From positions 1-5,370 of the forward strand of contig PHCD01000098.1 in assembly GCA_002842135.1 (NCBI GenBank): a stretch of 5,370 bases of DNA. Reading direction: 5' to 3'. The DNA comes from Betaproteobacteria bacterium HGW-Betaproteobacteria-8. GTDB taxonomy: Bacteria > Pseudomonadota > Gammaproteobacteria > Burkholderiales > Methylophilaceae. The notes below the pieces were generated by a model that saw only the letters and a program-made list of their open reading frames with translations, was not told where the DNA came from and did no database searches. The translations under genes were made by a program, and so were the position numbers. Numbering within the stretch: the stretch's first letter is position 1; each line of letters starts with the position of its first letter. Of this stretch, positions 1 through 5,370 are shown in pieces.

Positions 1-273
1 GCGATGGGCGATGCAGAAACGAAACTCTTTTTCAGCAACGATCTGCCGGATTCTTTTGATGGCGCCCAGTTTCAGTCCGCTGACATCCTTGCTTTTATAG
101 CCGAGGAAAATCACCTCATCGGAAGCGGTCGCACGCTCCACCTCCGCATCAGGCTCCCCGGTGAGATAGACCGTTGTCACCTTGATACCGGTGCCTTTGA
201 ACAAGGCGGCGTACTGGCGTGAGCAATCGAGAAAAGGCGGGTAATAGCAGTGACTGATCTGCAGGACGTTCAA
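1..273 (-). CDS. Glycosyltransferase, GT4/WaaG-like, N-terminal part (truncated by window edge)
   Basis: This is a partial gene. The first 91 codons are open from a TTG start to the left window edge. The start begins Met-Asn-Val-Leu-Gln-Ile-Ser-His, followed by YYPPFLDCSRQYAALF. That is the typical first beta strand and loop of a GT-B fold family 4 glycosyltransferase, which binds the acceptor in the N-terminal domain. I recall very similar openings in Pseudomonas LPS-core transferases (WapH-like), so transfer of a sugar to core oligosaccharide at the cytoplasmic face is the likely role. The start is fixed by a strong AGGAGA ribosome binding site at 281-286, seven bases upstream of TTG. The TTG shares four bases (TTGA) with the galE stop, so translation is probably coupled to galE. 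The sugar-nucleotide-binding C-terminal domain lies outside the window, so donor and acceptor cannot be assigned. Confidence 0.85.
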   Translation of the reverse strand, partial: MNVLQISHCYYPPFLDCSRQYAALFKGTGIKVTTVYLTGEPDAEVERATASDEVIFLGYKSKDVSGLKLGAIKRIRQIVAEKEFRFCIAHR

Positions 274-1265
274 ATACTCTTCTCCTGCGTTTGTTTTGTC
301 ATTTTCAGTTCCCACTGCCAGGCATGCTGAATGATGGTTTCAAGGTCAGAATGGACTGGCGCCCACTGCAGTACACTTTTTGCCCGAGAAGCGTCTGCCA
401 CCAGCCTTGCCGGGTCTCCCTCACGACGTCCGGCCAGCTCGAATGGCACTGGTCTGCCCGTGACCCTGGCCGCAACATCGATGACCTGCTGTACGCTGTA
501 GCCTGCACCATTACCAAGATTGAAAGCGGCAGACATTCCTCCATCATGCAGATACTGCATGGCAAGCAGATGGGCACTGCACAGGTCTTCCACATGAATA
601 TAGTCACGAATGCAGGTGCCATCCGGCGTGTCATAATCCTGGCCGAAAAGCTTGAGCGGCGGTTTCTGGCCAAGCGCAGCCTTCAGTGCCAGGGGAATCA
701 GATGTGTCTCCGGTTCATGACGCTCGCCCAGAAGTCCCTCAGCGTCAGCTCCGGCGGCATTGAAATAGCGTAAAGCGACGTAATTCAGCCCATGCGCACG
801 CTGAAAATCGGACATCATCATTTCCACCATGAGCTTGGATGCCCCATAGGGATTGACCGGCACCTTGGGGTGCGCCTCGTCTATCGGGGTTGATTGCGGC
901 TCGCCATAGACAGCTGCTGTGGAAGAAAACACCAGGTGATTAAGACCGTGGTCGCGCATGGCTTCCAGCAGGGTCAGCGTAGCGAAACTGTTGGCACGGT
1001 AGTATTTTGCCGGATTGCTGACTGATTCGCCTACCAGTATCTTCGAGGCAAAATGAAAGACCCCGTCAAAGTTTCTTTCAATGAACAGCTGATTTAGAAA
1101 CGCACGGTCAGAAAAGTCATGGATGATTAGTTCCCCACCCAGCACTGCATCACGGTGACCGCTGGACAAATCATCGACAATGGTCACCTGATGCCCTTGC
1201 CTGAGCAGCAGTTTGACCATGTGCGAGCCGATATAGCCTGCCCCGCCTGTTACCAGATAGTGCAT
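270..1265 (-). CDS. galE: UDP-glucose 4-epimerase (GalE), short-chain dehydrogenase family
   Basis: GalE interconverts UDP-glucose and UDP-galactose in the cytoplasm using tightly bound NAD. Numbered from an upstream ATG at 1277, the protein has the NAD-binding GGAGYIG motif (residues 11-17), acidic residues D35-D36 at the end of the second beta strand, the SST of the active site (118-120), and the catalytic YGASK (Y144, K148). The length (331 or 335 residues) is normal for a bacterial GalE. I prefer the ATG at 1265 (Met5). It gives the family-like start MHYLVTGGAGYIG and has GGA seven bases upstream, whereas AAGGGG sits only one base from the ATG at 1277. The position I align with E. coli Tyr299, a substrate-size gatekeeper, is Leu292, so UDP-GlcNAc/GalNAc activity is possible. 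The gene follows the kinase-fold gene by a short gap and overlaps the next gene, a glycosyltransferase it probably supplies. Confidence 0.93.
   Translation of the reverse strand: MHYLVTGGAGYIGSHMVKLLLRQGHQVTIVDDLSSGHRDAVLGGELIIHDFSDRAFLNQLFIERNFDGVFHFASKILVGESVSNPAKYYRANSFATLTLLEAMRDHGLNHLVFSSTAAVYGEPQSTPIDEAHPKVPVNPYGASKLMVEMMMSDFQRAHGLNYVALRYFNAAGADAEGLLGERHEPETHLIPLALKAALGQKPPLKLFGQDYDTPDGTCIRDYIHVEDLCSAHLLAMQYLHDGGMSAAFNLGNGAGYSVQQVIDVAARVTGRPVPFELAGRREGDPARLVADASRAKSVLQWAPVHSDLETIIQHAWQWELKMTKQTQEKSI
281..286 (-). promoter_or_regulatory. Ribosome binding site deciding the TTG start of the glycosyltransferase
   Basis: AGGAGA on the minus strand lies inside the last codons of galE, seven bases before the TTG at 273-271. 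It is the strongest Shine-Dalgarno match seen at any start in this window. It supports initiation at this non-ATG codon, and no ATG alternative lies near the conserved N-terminus. Confidence 0.75.
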
Positions 1266-1304
1266 ATTCTTTTCCATTCCCCTTGAGTAAGCGCTAACAA
1301 GCCA

Positions 1305-1315
1305 TCATAAGCAAT
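1305..1315 (-). promoter_or_regulatory. Possible weak -10 element upstream of galE
   Basis: On the minus strand, TATGAT occurs in the galE leader, preceded by TTGCT, and differs from the sigma-70 -10 consensus at one position. No good -35 hexamer lies 16-18 bases upstream (the best is around CATGCA). A separate galE promoter is therefore only a possibility, and read-through from the upstream genes is equally plausible. Confidence 0.2.
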
Positions 1316-1325
1316 TGCCAGCCAC

Positions 1326-1369
1326 TTGCATGATAAAACAATACTAATAACAGGGTCATTATGATGCAA
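1326..1369 (-). repeat. Inverted repeat spanning the end of the kinase-fold gene and the gap to galE
   Basis: TTGCATGATAA (1326-1336) and TTATGATGCAA (1359-1369) are complementary at 10 of 11 positions, with a 22-base loop. The second arm covers the stop codon of the kinase-fold gene. The stem is AT-rich and no T-tract follows, so it is not a convincing intrinsic terminator. It could be a weak RNA structure or a chance repeat. Confidence 0.3.
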
Positions 1370-2036
1370 AGACTGAAATTTTCTTCAAATGCTGGCGCAG
1401 TCGATTTTCGCACGCAGGCCTCAATGCCGCATGGTCGAAATAGGACGCTTCAATTATCTGCCATGTTGCCAGGTCCAGTTCACGTACCTGCTCAGGGTAC
1501 CGATGCAGATGGGTGAAACTCCTGACTCTCGTTCCGCACCACAAGGGCCATGGATAAATGCTCATGTCAGCAATATCGATGAGGCCAAGCCTCCCCTGCG
1601 AATCCAGCACGATATTCCCCAGATGTAGCGAGCGGAAATGCACACCGTGCCGGTGCAATTTCGCGATAAATGTACCCAGTATGCTGGCCTCTTCCATCGT
1701 CAAAGACCTGCTCCTCAACAGTTCGCGCAAAGTCACGCCCTCCAGCGGCGCATAGAGCACTGCCGTCTCGGCTGGCGCTTCCAGATGAAAGAGTTGCTTG
1801 ATATGAACGGTCGGAATGCCAGACTGCTGCAAACGCGCCGCGTTACGGCAGAAACGTCTGGCATAGGAATATATGCGGGCGACACTGAATCTGTTCCGGA
1901 CCCGGAACACTTTCAGCATATCGCCATTTTGCAGACGGAGCACCTTGATACCGCGCTCGTCCTGCTCCAGGACAGCACCTTTCTGACACATCTGGTCGAA
2001 CTCTGACCTGCCGAGCAACTGGCTTTTACGCATCAT
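1359..2036 (-). CDS. Kinase-fold protein ('toluene tolerance'-type), possible LPS-core or envelope pseudokinase
   Basis: This 225-residue protein has the layout of a small bacterial protein-kinase-like fold. A Lys sits in an LKVF strand (K42), equivalent to the ATP-anchoring VAIK Lys. A hinge-like LYAPLEG follows at 94-100, then a catalytic-loop-like FRSLHLGN (134-141), and LIDIAD (152-157), where D154 is in the place of the DFG Asp. Against the usual HGDLHPGN loop of APH/ABC1-type kinases, Ser136 occupies the catalytic Asp position, while Asn141 and D154 are kept. It may therefore be a pseudokinase or use altered chemistry. I recall Pseudomonas relatives near LPS-core genes with a similar FRSLHLGN loop, but the substrate is unknown. 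No signal peptide or membrane segment is evident. Its start overlaps the HAD stop by one base (TAATG). A second ATG at 2033 is better placed, six bases from AGGA (2040-2043), and may be the true start. Confidence 0.8.
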   Translation of the reverse strand: MMRKSQLLGRSEFDQMCQKGAVLEQDERGIKVLRLQNGDMLKVFRVRNRFSVARIYSYARRFCRNAARLQQSGIPTVHIKQLFHLEAPAETAVLYAPLEGVTLRELLRSRSLTMEEASILGTFIAKLHRHGVHFRSLHLGNIVLDSQGRLGLIDIADMSIYPWPLWCGTRVRSFTHLHRYPEQVRELDLATWQIIEASYFDHAALRPACENRLRQHLKKISVFAS

Positions 2037-2698
2037 TAGTCCTGCAACAACGCCGAGAGCCGTTCAACGACCTGGATATCATGCACTTTGCAATAATCCT
2101 CCCAACCCTCGAATTCAGTCAGTTCGCTGATAAAAACAAAATCGAGGCCTGCCGCAAGCGCAGCCTGGTGGTCATATTTGCTGTCACCGAGGTACAGTCC
2201 TGGCTTCTGAATATTGCCGTTACTCATTTCTCTCGCCAGCACCTGGTCTTTATTGTCTGGACTGCCGAAAATGCCGGCATCGAACAGGACATCCAATTGA
2301 CGCGTCTTGAACAACTGACGCAGCTCCTGCTGGTCACCACCGGACAACACCATCCAGCGAGCATCAGGATATCTCTCTCGCAATTCATGCAAACCATCGG
2401 CCACTTTGCACTGCAACAGGCCATGATGGATCTCACTGGCGAAGTGATCCAGCAGGAACTGGATTTCGGTTTCCGTGGCAGGCTGGCCCAGGATGTCGGT
2501 CAGAAAATACTGATATTTGGGATACCGGGAGATGCCGCCCAGCCGGATATGGTAGTCCATCAGCGCTTTTGCCTGCTGCTCATTGGCGCCGAAGGCAATT
2601 GCCGTATCAAAATAAGCCTGGGTCTTGAGTTGATTGGAATCGAGAATGACCCCGTCGCAATCGAAAACCAGGGTCTTGTATTGAGTCAGATCCACCAT
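2036..2698 (-). CDS. HAD-superfamily hydrolase, beta-phosphoglucomutase/phosphatase-like, substrate unknown
   Basis: This 220-residue cytoplasmic enzyme carries all four HAD motifs. Motif I is FDCDGVILDS, with nucleophile D13 and acid/base D15. Motif II is LSGG with S119. The motif III Lys is K150. Motif IV is GDSKYD, with D172 and D176 for Mg binding. Residues of about 20-95 form a helical cap inserted after motif I, as in the beta-phosphoglucomutase/phosphoglycolate phosphatase group, so the substrate is probably a small phosphorylated compound such as a sugar phosphate. It is not recognisable as GmhB or KdsC, which are capless and have different motif surroundings. The gene lies 42 bases after eda and overlaps the kinase-fold gene by one base, so it probably works with that gene in envelope sugar chemistry. 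That role is inference. The start has only a weak ribosome site (GAGAC), with a GC-rich hairpin just upstream. Confidence 0.88.
   Translation of the reverse strand: MVDLTQYKTLVFDCDGVILDSNQLKTQAYFDTAIAFGANEQQAKALMDYHIRLGGISRYPKYQYFLTDILGQPATETEIQFLLDHFASEIHHGLLQCKVADGLHELRERYPDARWMVLSGGDQQELRQLFKTRQLDVLFDAGIFGSPDNKDQVLAREMSNGNIQKPGLYLGDSKYDHQAALAAGLDFVFISELTEFEGWEDYCKVHDIQVVERLSALLQD
2040..2043 (-). promoter_or_regulatory. Ribosome binding site of the kinase-fold gene
   Basis: AGGA on the minus strand lies inside the last codons of the HAD gene. It is three bases from the ATG at 2036 and six bases from the in-frame ATG at 2033, which favours the second Met as the start. Its position within the upstream gene implies translational coupling. 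Confidence 0.5.
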
Positions 2699-2710
2699 GC
2701 GTCTCAGACA

Positions 2711-2731
2711 GGCGGAGCATTGCGCCCCGCC
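2711..2731 (-). repeat. GC-rich hairpin between eda and the HAD gene
   Basis: On the minus strand, GGCGGGGC and GCTCCGCC flank a five-base loop (GCAAT). They form an eight-pair stem with one G-U pair. No T-run follows, so it does not look like a standard intrinsic terminator. It ends 12 bases before the HAD start codon, where it could limit translation of the downstream gene or protect the 3' end of edd-eda mRNA. Confidence 0.5.
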
Positions 2732-2740
2732 GTATCAATA

Positions 2741-3367
2741 TCAGGCAGCCTTGATAACGCTGGCTTCTTTGGCCAGTTTGGTAATGTGCTTCCAGTCCTT
2801 GTTGGCAACGGCATCTGCCGGAGTCAACCAAGTACCGCCGCAAACCACGACATTAGGCAATGCGAGGAATTGCGGAGCGGATTCAACGGTCACGCCACCT
2901 GTCGGGCAGAACTTGACGTCGCCGAACGGACCAGCAAAACCTTTCAGCAGATTGATGCCACCCACAGCAACCGCAGGAAACAACTTGAGGAAATAGTAAT
3001 CGTCAGCATTGGCGGTCATGATTTCACTGCCGGTAGAAACACCTGGCAACAAGGGCAAGCCAATTTCGCGAGCGGCACGGCCCAACTCACTGGTGTAGCC
3101 CGGACTTACCGCGAACTGACAACCGACATCTTTTGAAGCCTGTGCATCCTTGATGTTACGCACAGTACCGGAACCCAGAATCGCATCGGGCACCGCCTTG
3201 GCGATCGCTTCCATTGCCTGCAGCGCGCAGGAAGTACGCAGTGTCACTTCCAGCACCTTGATACCACCTTCCAGCAAGGCTTCAGCCATCGGCACGGCAT
3301 CTTCCACCTTGTTGATAACAATGACCGGAATCACCGGGCCGTGGTTGGCCAAATCTAATGTATTCAT
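2741..3367 (-). CDS. eda: KDPG aldolase (2-dehydro-3-deoxy-phosphogluconate aldolase)
   Basis: Eda cleaves 2-keto-3-deoxy-6-phosphogluconate into pyruvate and glyceraldehyde 3-phosphate, the last step specific to the Entner-Doudoroff pathway. The enzyme is a cytoplasmic class I (Schiff base) aldolase trimer. This 208-residue protein matches the family length of about 210. Visible landmarks are PVIPVIVI near the N-terminus, VLEVTLRT with E40 (proton relay) and R44 (phosphate/carboxylate contact), GSGTV with T68, FLKLFPA with the Schiff-base Lys K128, and FCPTGGV with T156. No key residue is missing. Many Eda proteins also act on 4-hydroxy-2-oxoglutarate or oxaloacetate. The ATG at 3367 has a weak purine-rich ribosome site (AAGAGA, nine bases upstream). 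The gene follows edd by about 145 bases, so the two may be cotranscribed, but the gap leaves room for a separate promoter. Confidence 0.96.
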   Translation of the reverse strand: MNTLDLANHGPVIPVIVINKVEDAVPMAEALLEGGIKVLEVTLRTSCALQAMEAIAKAVPDAILGSGTVRNIKDAQASKDVGCQFAVSPGYTSELGRAAREIGLPLLPGVSTGSEIMTANADDYYFLKLFPAVAVGGINLLKGFAGPFGDVKFCPTGGVTVESAPQFLALPNVVVCGGTWLTPADAVANKDWKHITKLAKEASVIKAA

Positions 3368-3377
3368 ACTAGCTAGT
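3368..3377. repeat. Perfect 10-base palindrome between the eda ribosome site and start codon
   Basis: ACTAGCTAGT directly abuts the eda ATG and fills the spacer after the AAGAGA ribosome site. It contains two CTAG tetranucleotides, a word that is generally scarce in proteobacterial genomes. It may be a small operator or an RNA structure, or it may have no function. Confidence 0.3.
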
Positions 3378-3458
3378 CTCTTTCAATTGAATCGTATTCT
3401 TGATTGCTTTAACAACTAATACAGAATCAGGCAAGAACAAGGCACCTGAACGCAGACA

Positions 3459-3471
3459 GTACCAGTGGTAC
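3459..3471. repeat. 13-base palindrome in the edd-eda intergenic region (possible operator)
   Basis: GTACCAGTGGTAC has six-base perfect arms around one central base. It sits in the only sizeable non-coding gap of the window (3368-3512), about 90 bases upstream of eda. The symmetry is compatible with a dimeric regulator site or a very tight RNA hairpin. No T-run follows on the minus strand. I cannot assign it to a known regulator. Confidence 0.3.
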
Positions 3472-3512
3472 GGCAAGCGAAAGTAACGCCGCATCAACCA
3501 GTTTTCAAATGG

Positions 3513-5333
3513 CTACATCCAGGTGATGGCGCCTTCTTCGGCCGTCTTCACATTCTTGCGCATACCGCCAAAAAGCTCGCGGCCCATGCCGTGTGAATTC
3601 ACAATTGCCTGTTCTTCGGTCAGTTTTGCATAAGGACGTGCATCCCAGGTTTCCTCGTCCAGCATCACGTTCAGCGTGCCTTCAATGGCATCCAGGCGAA
3701 TCATGTCGCCGGTTTTGACTTTTGCAATCGGCCCTTCCTGCAGAGCTTCAGGACTCAAATGAATGGCCGCCGGCACCTTACCGGACGCACCGCTCATGCG
3801 GCCATCCGTGACAATAGCCACCTTGAAGCCTTTGCCTTGCAGCACAGCTAATGGCGGCGTGAGCTTATGAAGCTCAGGCATGCCATTCGAGCCTGGGCCC
3901 TGGAAGCGCACAACCGCAATGAAGTCACGTTCCAGTTTGCCGGCCTTGAAGGCGTTCAGCAGTTCTTCCTGCGTCGTGAAAACAATAGCCGGCGCCTCGA
4001 TAATATGACGGTCGATAGGCACAGCCGAAACCTTGATTACTGAACGGCCAAGGTTGCCGGTCAGGAGCTTCAGGCCACCCGTTTCGCTGAAAGGGGCATC
4101 TGCATTGCGAACGATTTTTTCATCCTGGGTCTTCTTCGGCAGGTCACGCCAGACCAGGCGGTCTCGCACCATTTCCGGCACTTTGCCATATTCGCGCAAA
4201 CCACCCTCGGCTACGGTACCAACATCAGGGTGCATATAGCCGCCTTCAATCAGTTCACGAATGATGAAGGAAGTGCCACCCACGGCCTGGAACTGGTTCA
4301 CATCGGCACTGCCATTCGGGTAAACGCGCGACAGCAACGGTGTAGTTTGTGACAGATCGGAACAGTCCGTCCAGTCGATGATGATACCGGCAGCGCGGGC
4401 AACCGCGACCCAATGGATCAGGTGATTGGTCGAACCGCCTGTTGCAATCAGTGCCACCATGGCATTGACGATGACGCGCGGATCAACCATGCGGCCAATA
4501 GGCGTGAAGCGATGCTGGCCTGCAGTAATGGATAGTACGGTACGTACCGATTCACGGGTCAGCTCTTCCCGCAGCCCTGAAGCCGGATGCACGAAAGCTG
4601 CACCAGGCACATGCAGGCCCATGGCTTCCAGCAACATCTGATTGCTGTTGGCGGTACCATAGAACGTACAGGTGCCAATGCCGTGATAGGCGGCAGATTC
4701 GGCAGCCAGCAATTCACCACGGCCAACCATGCCACGCGCGAAGTGTTCACGTACAGTCGATTTTTCACCATGACTCATATTGCTGCTTGCCATAGGGCCA
4801 GCGGGTACAAAGACACAAGGCAAATGACCAAAGTGCAGAGCACCGATCAACAGGCCAGGAACAATCTTGTCACACACGCCGAGCAGCAATGCCGCATCGA
4901 ACACATCGTGCGAGAGCGCGACAGCCGTACTCATTGCAATAGTGTCGCGCGAGAACAGACTGAGTTCCATGCCGGGTTCGCCTTGTGTGACGCCGTCACA
5001 CATGGCTGGTACGCCACCGGCAACCTGGACGGTAGCACCATGCTTGGCGGCTTCGTCGCGGATGATGTCCGGAAATCTTTCATACGGCTGGTGCGCCGAC
5101 AGCATATCGTTATAGGCAGTTACAACGCCAATGTGCGGTGCACGTTCTGCCACGACACGCAATTTGTCATTGCTCGGCATTGCGGCGAAAGCATGCGCCA
5201 CATTGGCACAGCCCATGCGATCTGCGCCACGCGGACGGGCAATGGTCTCTTCCATTCTTTGCAGATATGCCTGCCTGGTCAGGGAACTGCGTTCCCTGAT
5301 TCTTTGGGTGATTTCAATTAAGGACTGTTTCAT
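3513..5333 (-). CDS. edd: 6-phosphogluconate dehydratase (Entner-Doudoroff dehydratase)
   Basis: Edd dehydrates 6-phosphogluconate to 2-keto-3-deoxy-6-phosphogluconate in the cytoplasm. It belongs to the IlvD/Edd family of iron-sulfur dehydratases. The 606-residue length fits the family (E. coli Edd is about 603). Cysteines placed for cluster binding are C112 in [10 protein letters not shown]154 in the family signature GVCDKIVPG, and C222 in [15 protein letters not shown]. The second family signature is [15 protein letters not shown] (509-523). [15 protein letters not shown] and the [12 protein letters not shown] segment (298-308) are also typical of Edd rather than of dihydroxyacid dehydratase. 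No frameshift or missing motif is seen. The ATG at 5333 follows a modest GGCGG ribosome site. The upstream region is cut by the window edge, so a link to zwf or pgl, common elsewhere, cannot be tested. The product feeds Eda, encoded next. Confidence 0.97.
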   Translation of the reverse strand: MKQSLIEITQRIRERSSLTRQAYLQRMEETIARPRGADRMGCANVAHAFAAMPSNDKLRVVAERAPHIGVVTAYNDMLSAHQPYERFPDIIRDEAAKHGATVQVAGGVPAMCDGVTQGEPGMELSLFSRDTIAMSTAVALSHDVFDAALLLGVCDKIVPGLLIGALHFGHLPCVFVPAGPMASSNMSHGEKSTVREHFARGMVGRGELLAAESAAYHGIGTCTFYGTANSNQMLLEAMGLHVPGAAFVHPASGLREELTRESVRTVLSITAGQHRFTPIGRMVDPRVIVNAMVALIATGGSTNHLIHWVAVARAAGIIIDWTDCSDLSQTTPLLSRVYPNGSADVNQFQAVGGTSFIIRELIEGGYMHPDVGTVAEGGLREYGKVPEMVRDRLVWRDLPKKTQDEKIVRNADAPFSETGGLKLLTGNLGRSVIKVSAVPIDRHIIEAPAIVFTTQEELLNAFKAGKLERDFIAVVRFQGPGSNGMPELHKLTPPLAVLQGKGFKVAIVTDGRMSGASGKVPAAIHLSPEALQEGPIAKVKTGDMIRLDAIEGTLNVMLDEETWDARPYAKLTEEQAIVNSHGMGRELFGGMRKNVKTAEEGAITWM

Positions 5334-5347
5334 AACAACCGCCGATA

Positions 5348-5362
5348 AAAACTTTAATTAGA
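5348..5362 (-). promoter_or_regulatory. AT-rich edd leader with a possible HexR-like half site
   Basis: The minus strand reads TCTAATTAAAGTTTT 14 bases before the edd start. Its left part (TAATTAAA) resembles half of the palindrome I recall for HexR (TGTAATTAAATTACA), a regulator of central sugar metabolism in many proteobacteria, but the right half does not fit. TCTAAT could alternatively be a -10 element, with its -35 outside the window. Both readings are tentative. Confidence 0.2.
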
Positions 5363-5370
5363 GCCCGATT

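Noticed and set aside
4..222. 72-codon plus-strand open frame at the left edge
   Set aside because: It is antisense to the glycosyltransferase N-terminus, which has a strong ribosome site and a recognisable family sequence.
291..773. 160-codon plus-strand open frame opposite galE
   Set aside because: The minus-strand galE reads through with all catalytic motifs. The plus-strand translation has no family features.
1287..1298. Imperfect palindrome GTAAGCGCTAAC upstream of galE, considered as an operator
   Set aside because: It is short with one mismatched pair, and I cannot connect it to any known regulator or to a well-formed promoter.
2081..3136. 351-codon open frame on the plus strand, antisense to the HAD gene and eda
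   Set aside because: It lies opposite two genes with intact HAD and aldolase motifs and crosses their boundary. Its translation shows no recognisable domain or composition of a real protein, so it is a shadow of codon bias on the other strand.
3368..3512. Small gene or sRNA in the edd-eda gap
   Set aside because: No frame has a convincing ribosome site and start, and there is no hairpin followed by a T-run that would end a small RNA. Only the palindromes listed are visible.
4538..4549. Perfect 12-base palindrome CGGTACGTACCG inside edd
   Set aside because: It lies within well-conserved coding sequence, and about one perfect 12-base palindrome is expected by chance in a window of this length.
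4587..5321. 244-codon plus-strand open frame inside edd
   Set aside because: It is antisense to a full-length, motif-complete edd, and its translation is rich in Arg, His and Cys with no recognisable fold.

Overview
The window is a compact bacterial segment in which every supported gene lies on the minus strand. In transcription order, from high to low coordinates, these are edd (6-phosphogluconate dehydratase), eda (KDPG aldolase), a HAD-superfamily hydrolase, a protein-kinase-fold protein of the type often labelled 'toluene tolerance protein', galE (UDP-glucose 4-epimerase), and the first 91 codons of a glycosyltransferase that runs off the left edge. Almost all of the sequence is coding. 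The longest gap is about 145 bases, between edd and eda. There are no rRNA or tRNA genes, CRISPR arrays, insertion sequences or clear intrinsic terminators.

The protein types and the moderate base composition suggest a beta- or gammaproteobacterium. From memory, the edd/eda pair combined with envelope genes fits a methylotroph of the Methylophilaceae or a Pseudomonas-like organism. The kinase-fold protein and the glycosyltransferase both resemble proteins I recall from Pseudomonas lipopolysaccharide core loci. This placement is an inference; no sequence search was made.

The right half (about 2741-5333) holds the two enzymes specific to the Entner-Doudoroff pathway. Edd dehydrates 6-phosphogluconate to KDPG, and Eda splits KDPG into pyruvate and glyceraldehyde 3-phosphate. 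All the key residues I could check are present in both.

The left half (1-2698) looks like an envelope-polysaccharide or LPS-core group. The HAD and kinase-fold genes overlap by one base. After an 81-93 base gap comes galE, whose stop codon overlaps the TTG start of the glycosyltransferase. GalE would supply UDP-galactose, or a related UDP-sugar, to the downstream transferase. The HAD protein and the kinase-fold protein are of unknown substrate.

I do not see a wholly new biological system here. The points most worth a second look are the kinase-fold protein with a Ser where the catalytic-loop Asp would be, the TTG-initiated glycosyltransferase coupled to galE, the linkage of Entner-Doudoroff genes to an envelope cassette, and several palindromes or hairpins in the short intergenic spaces.
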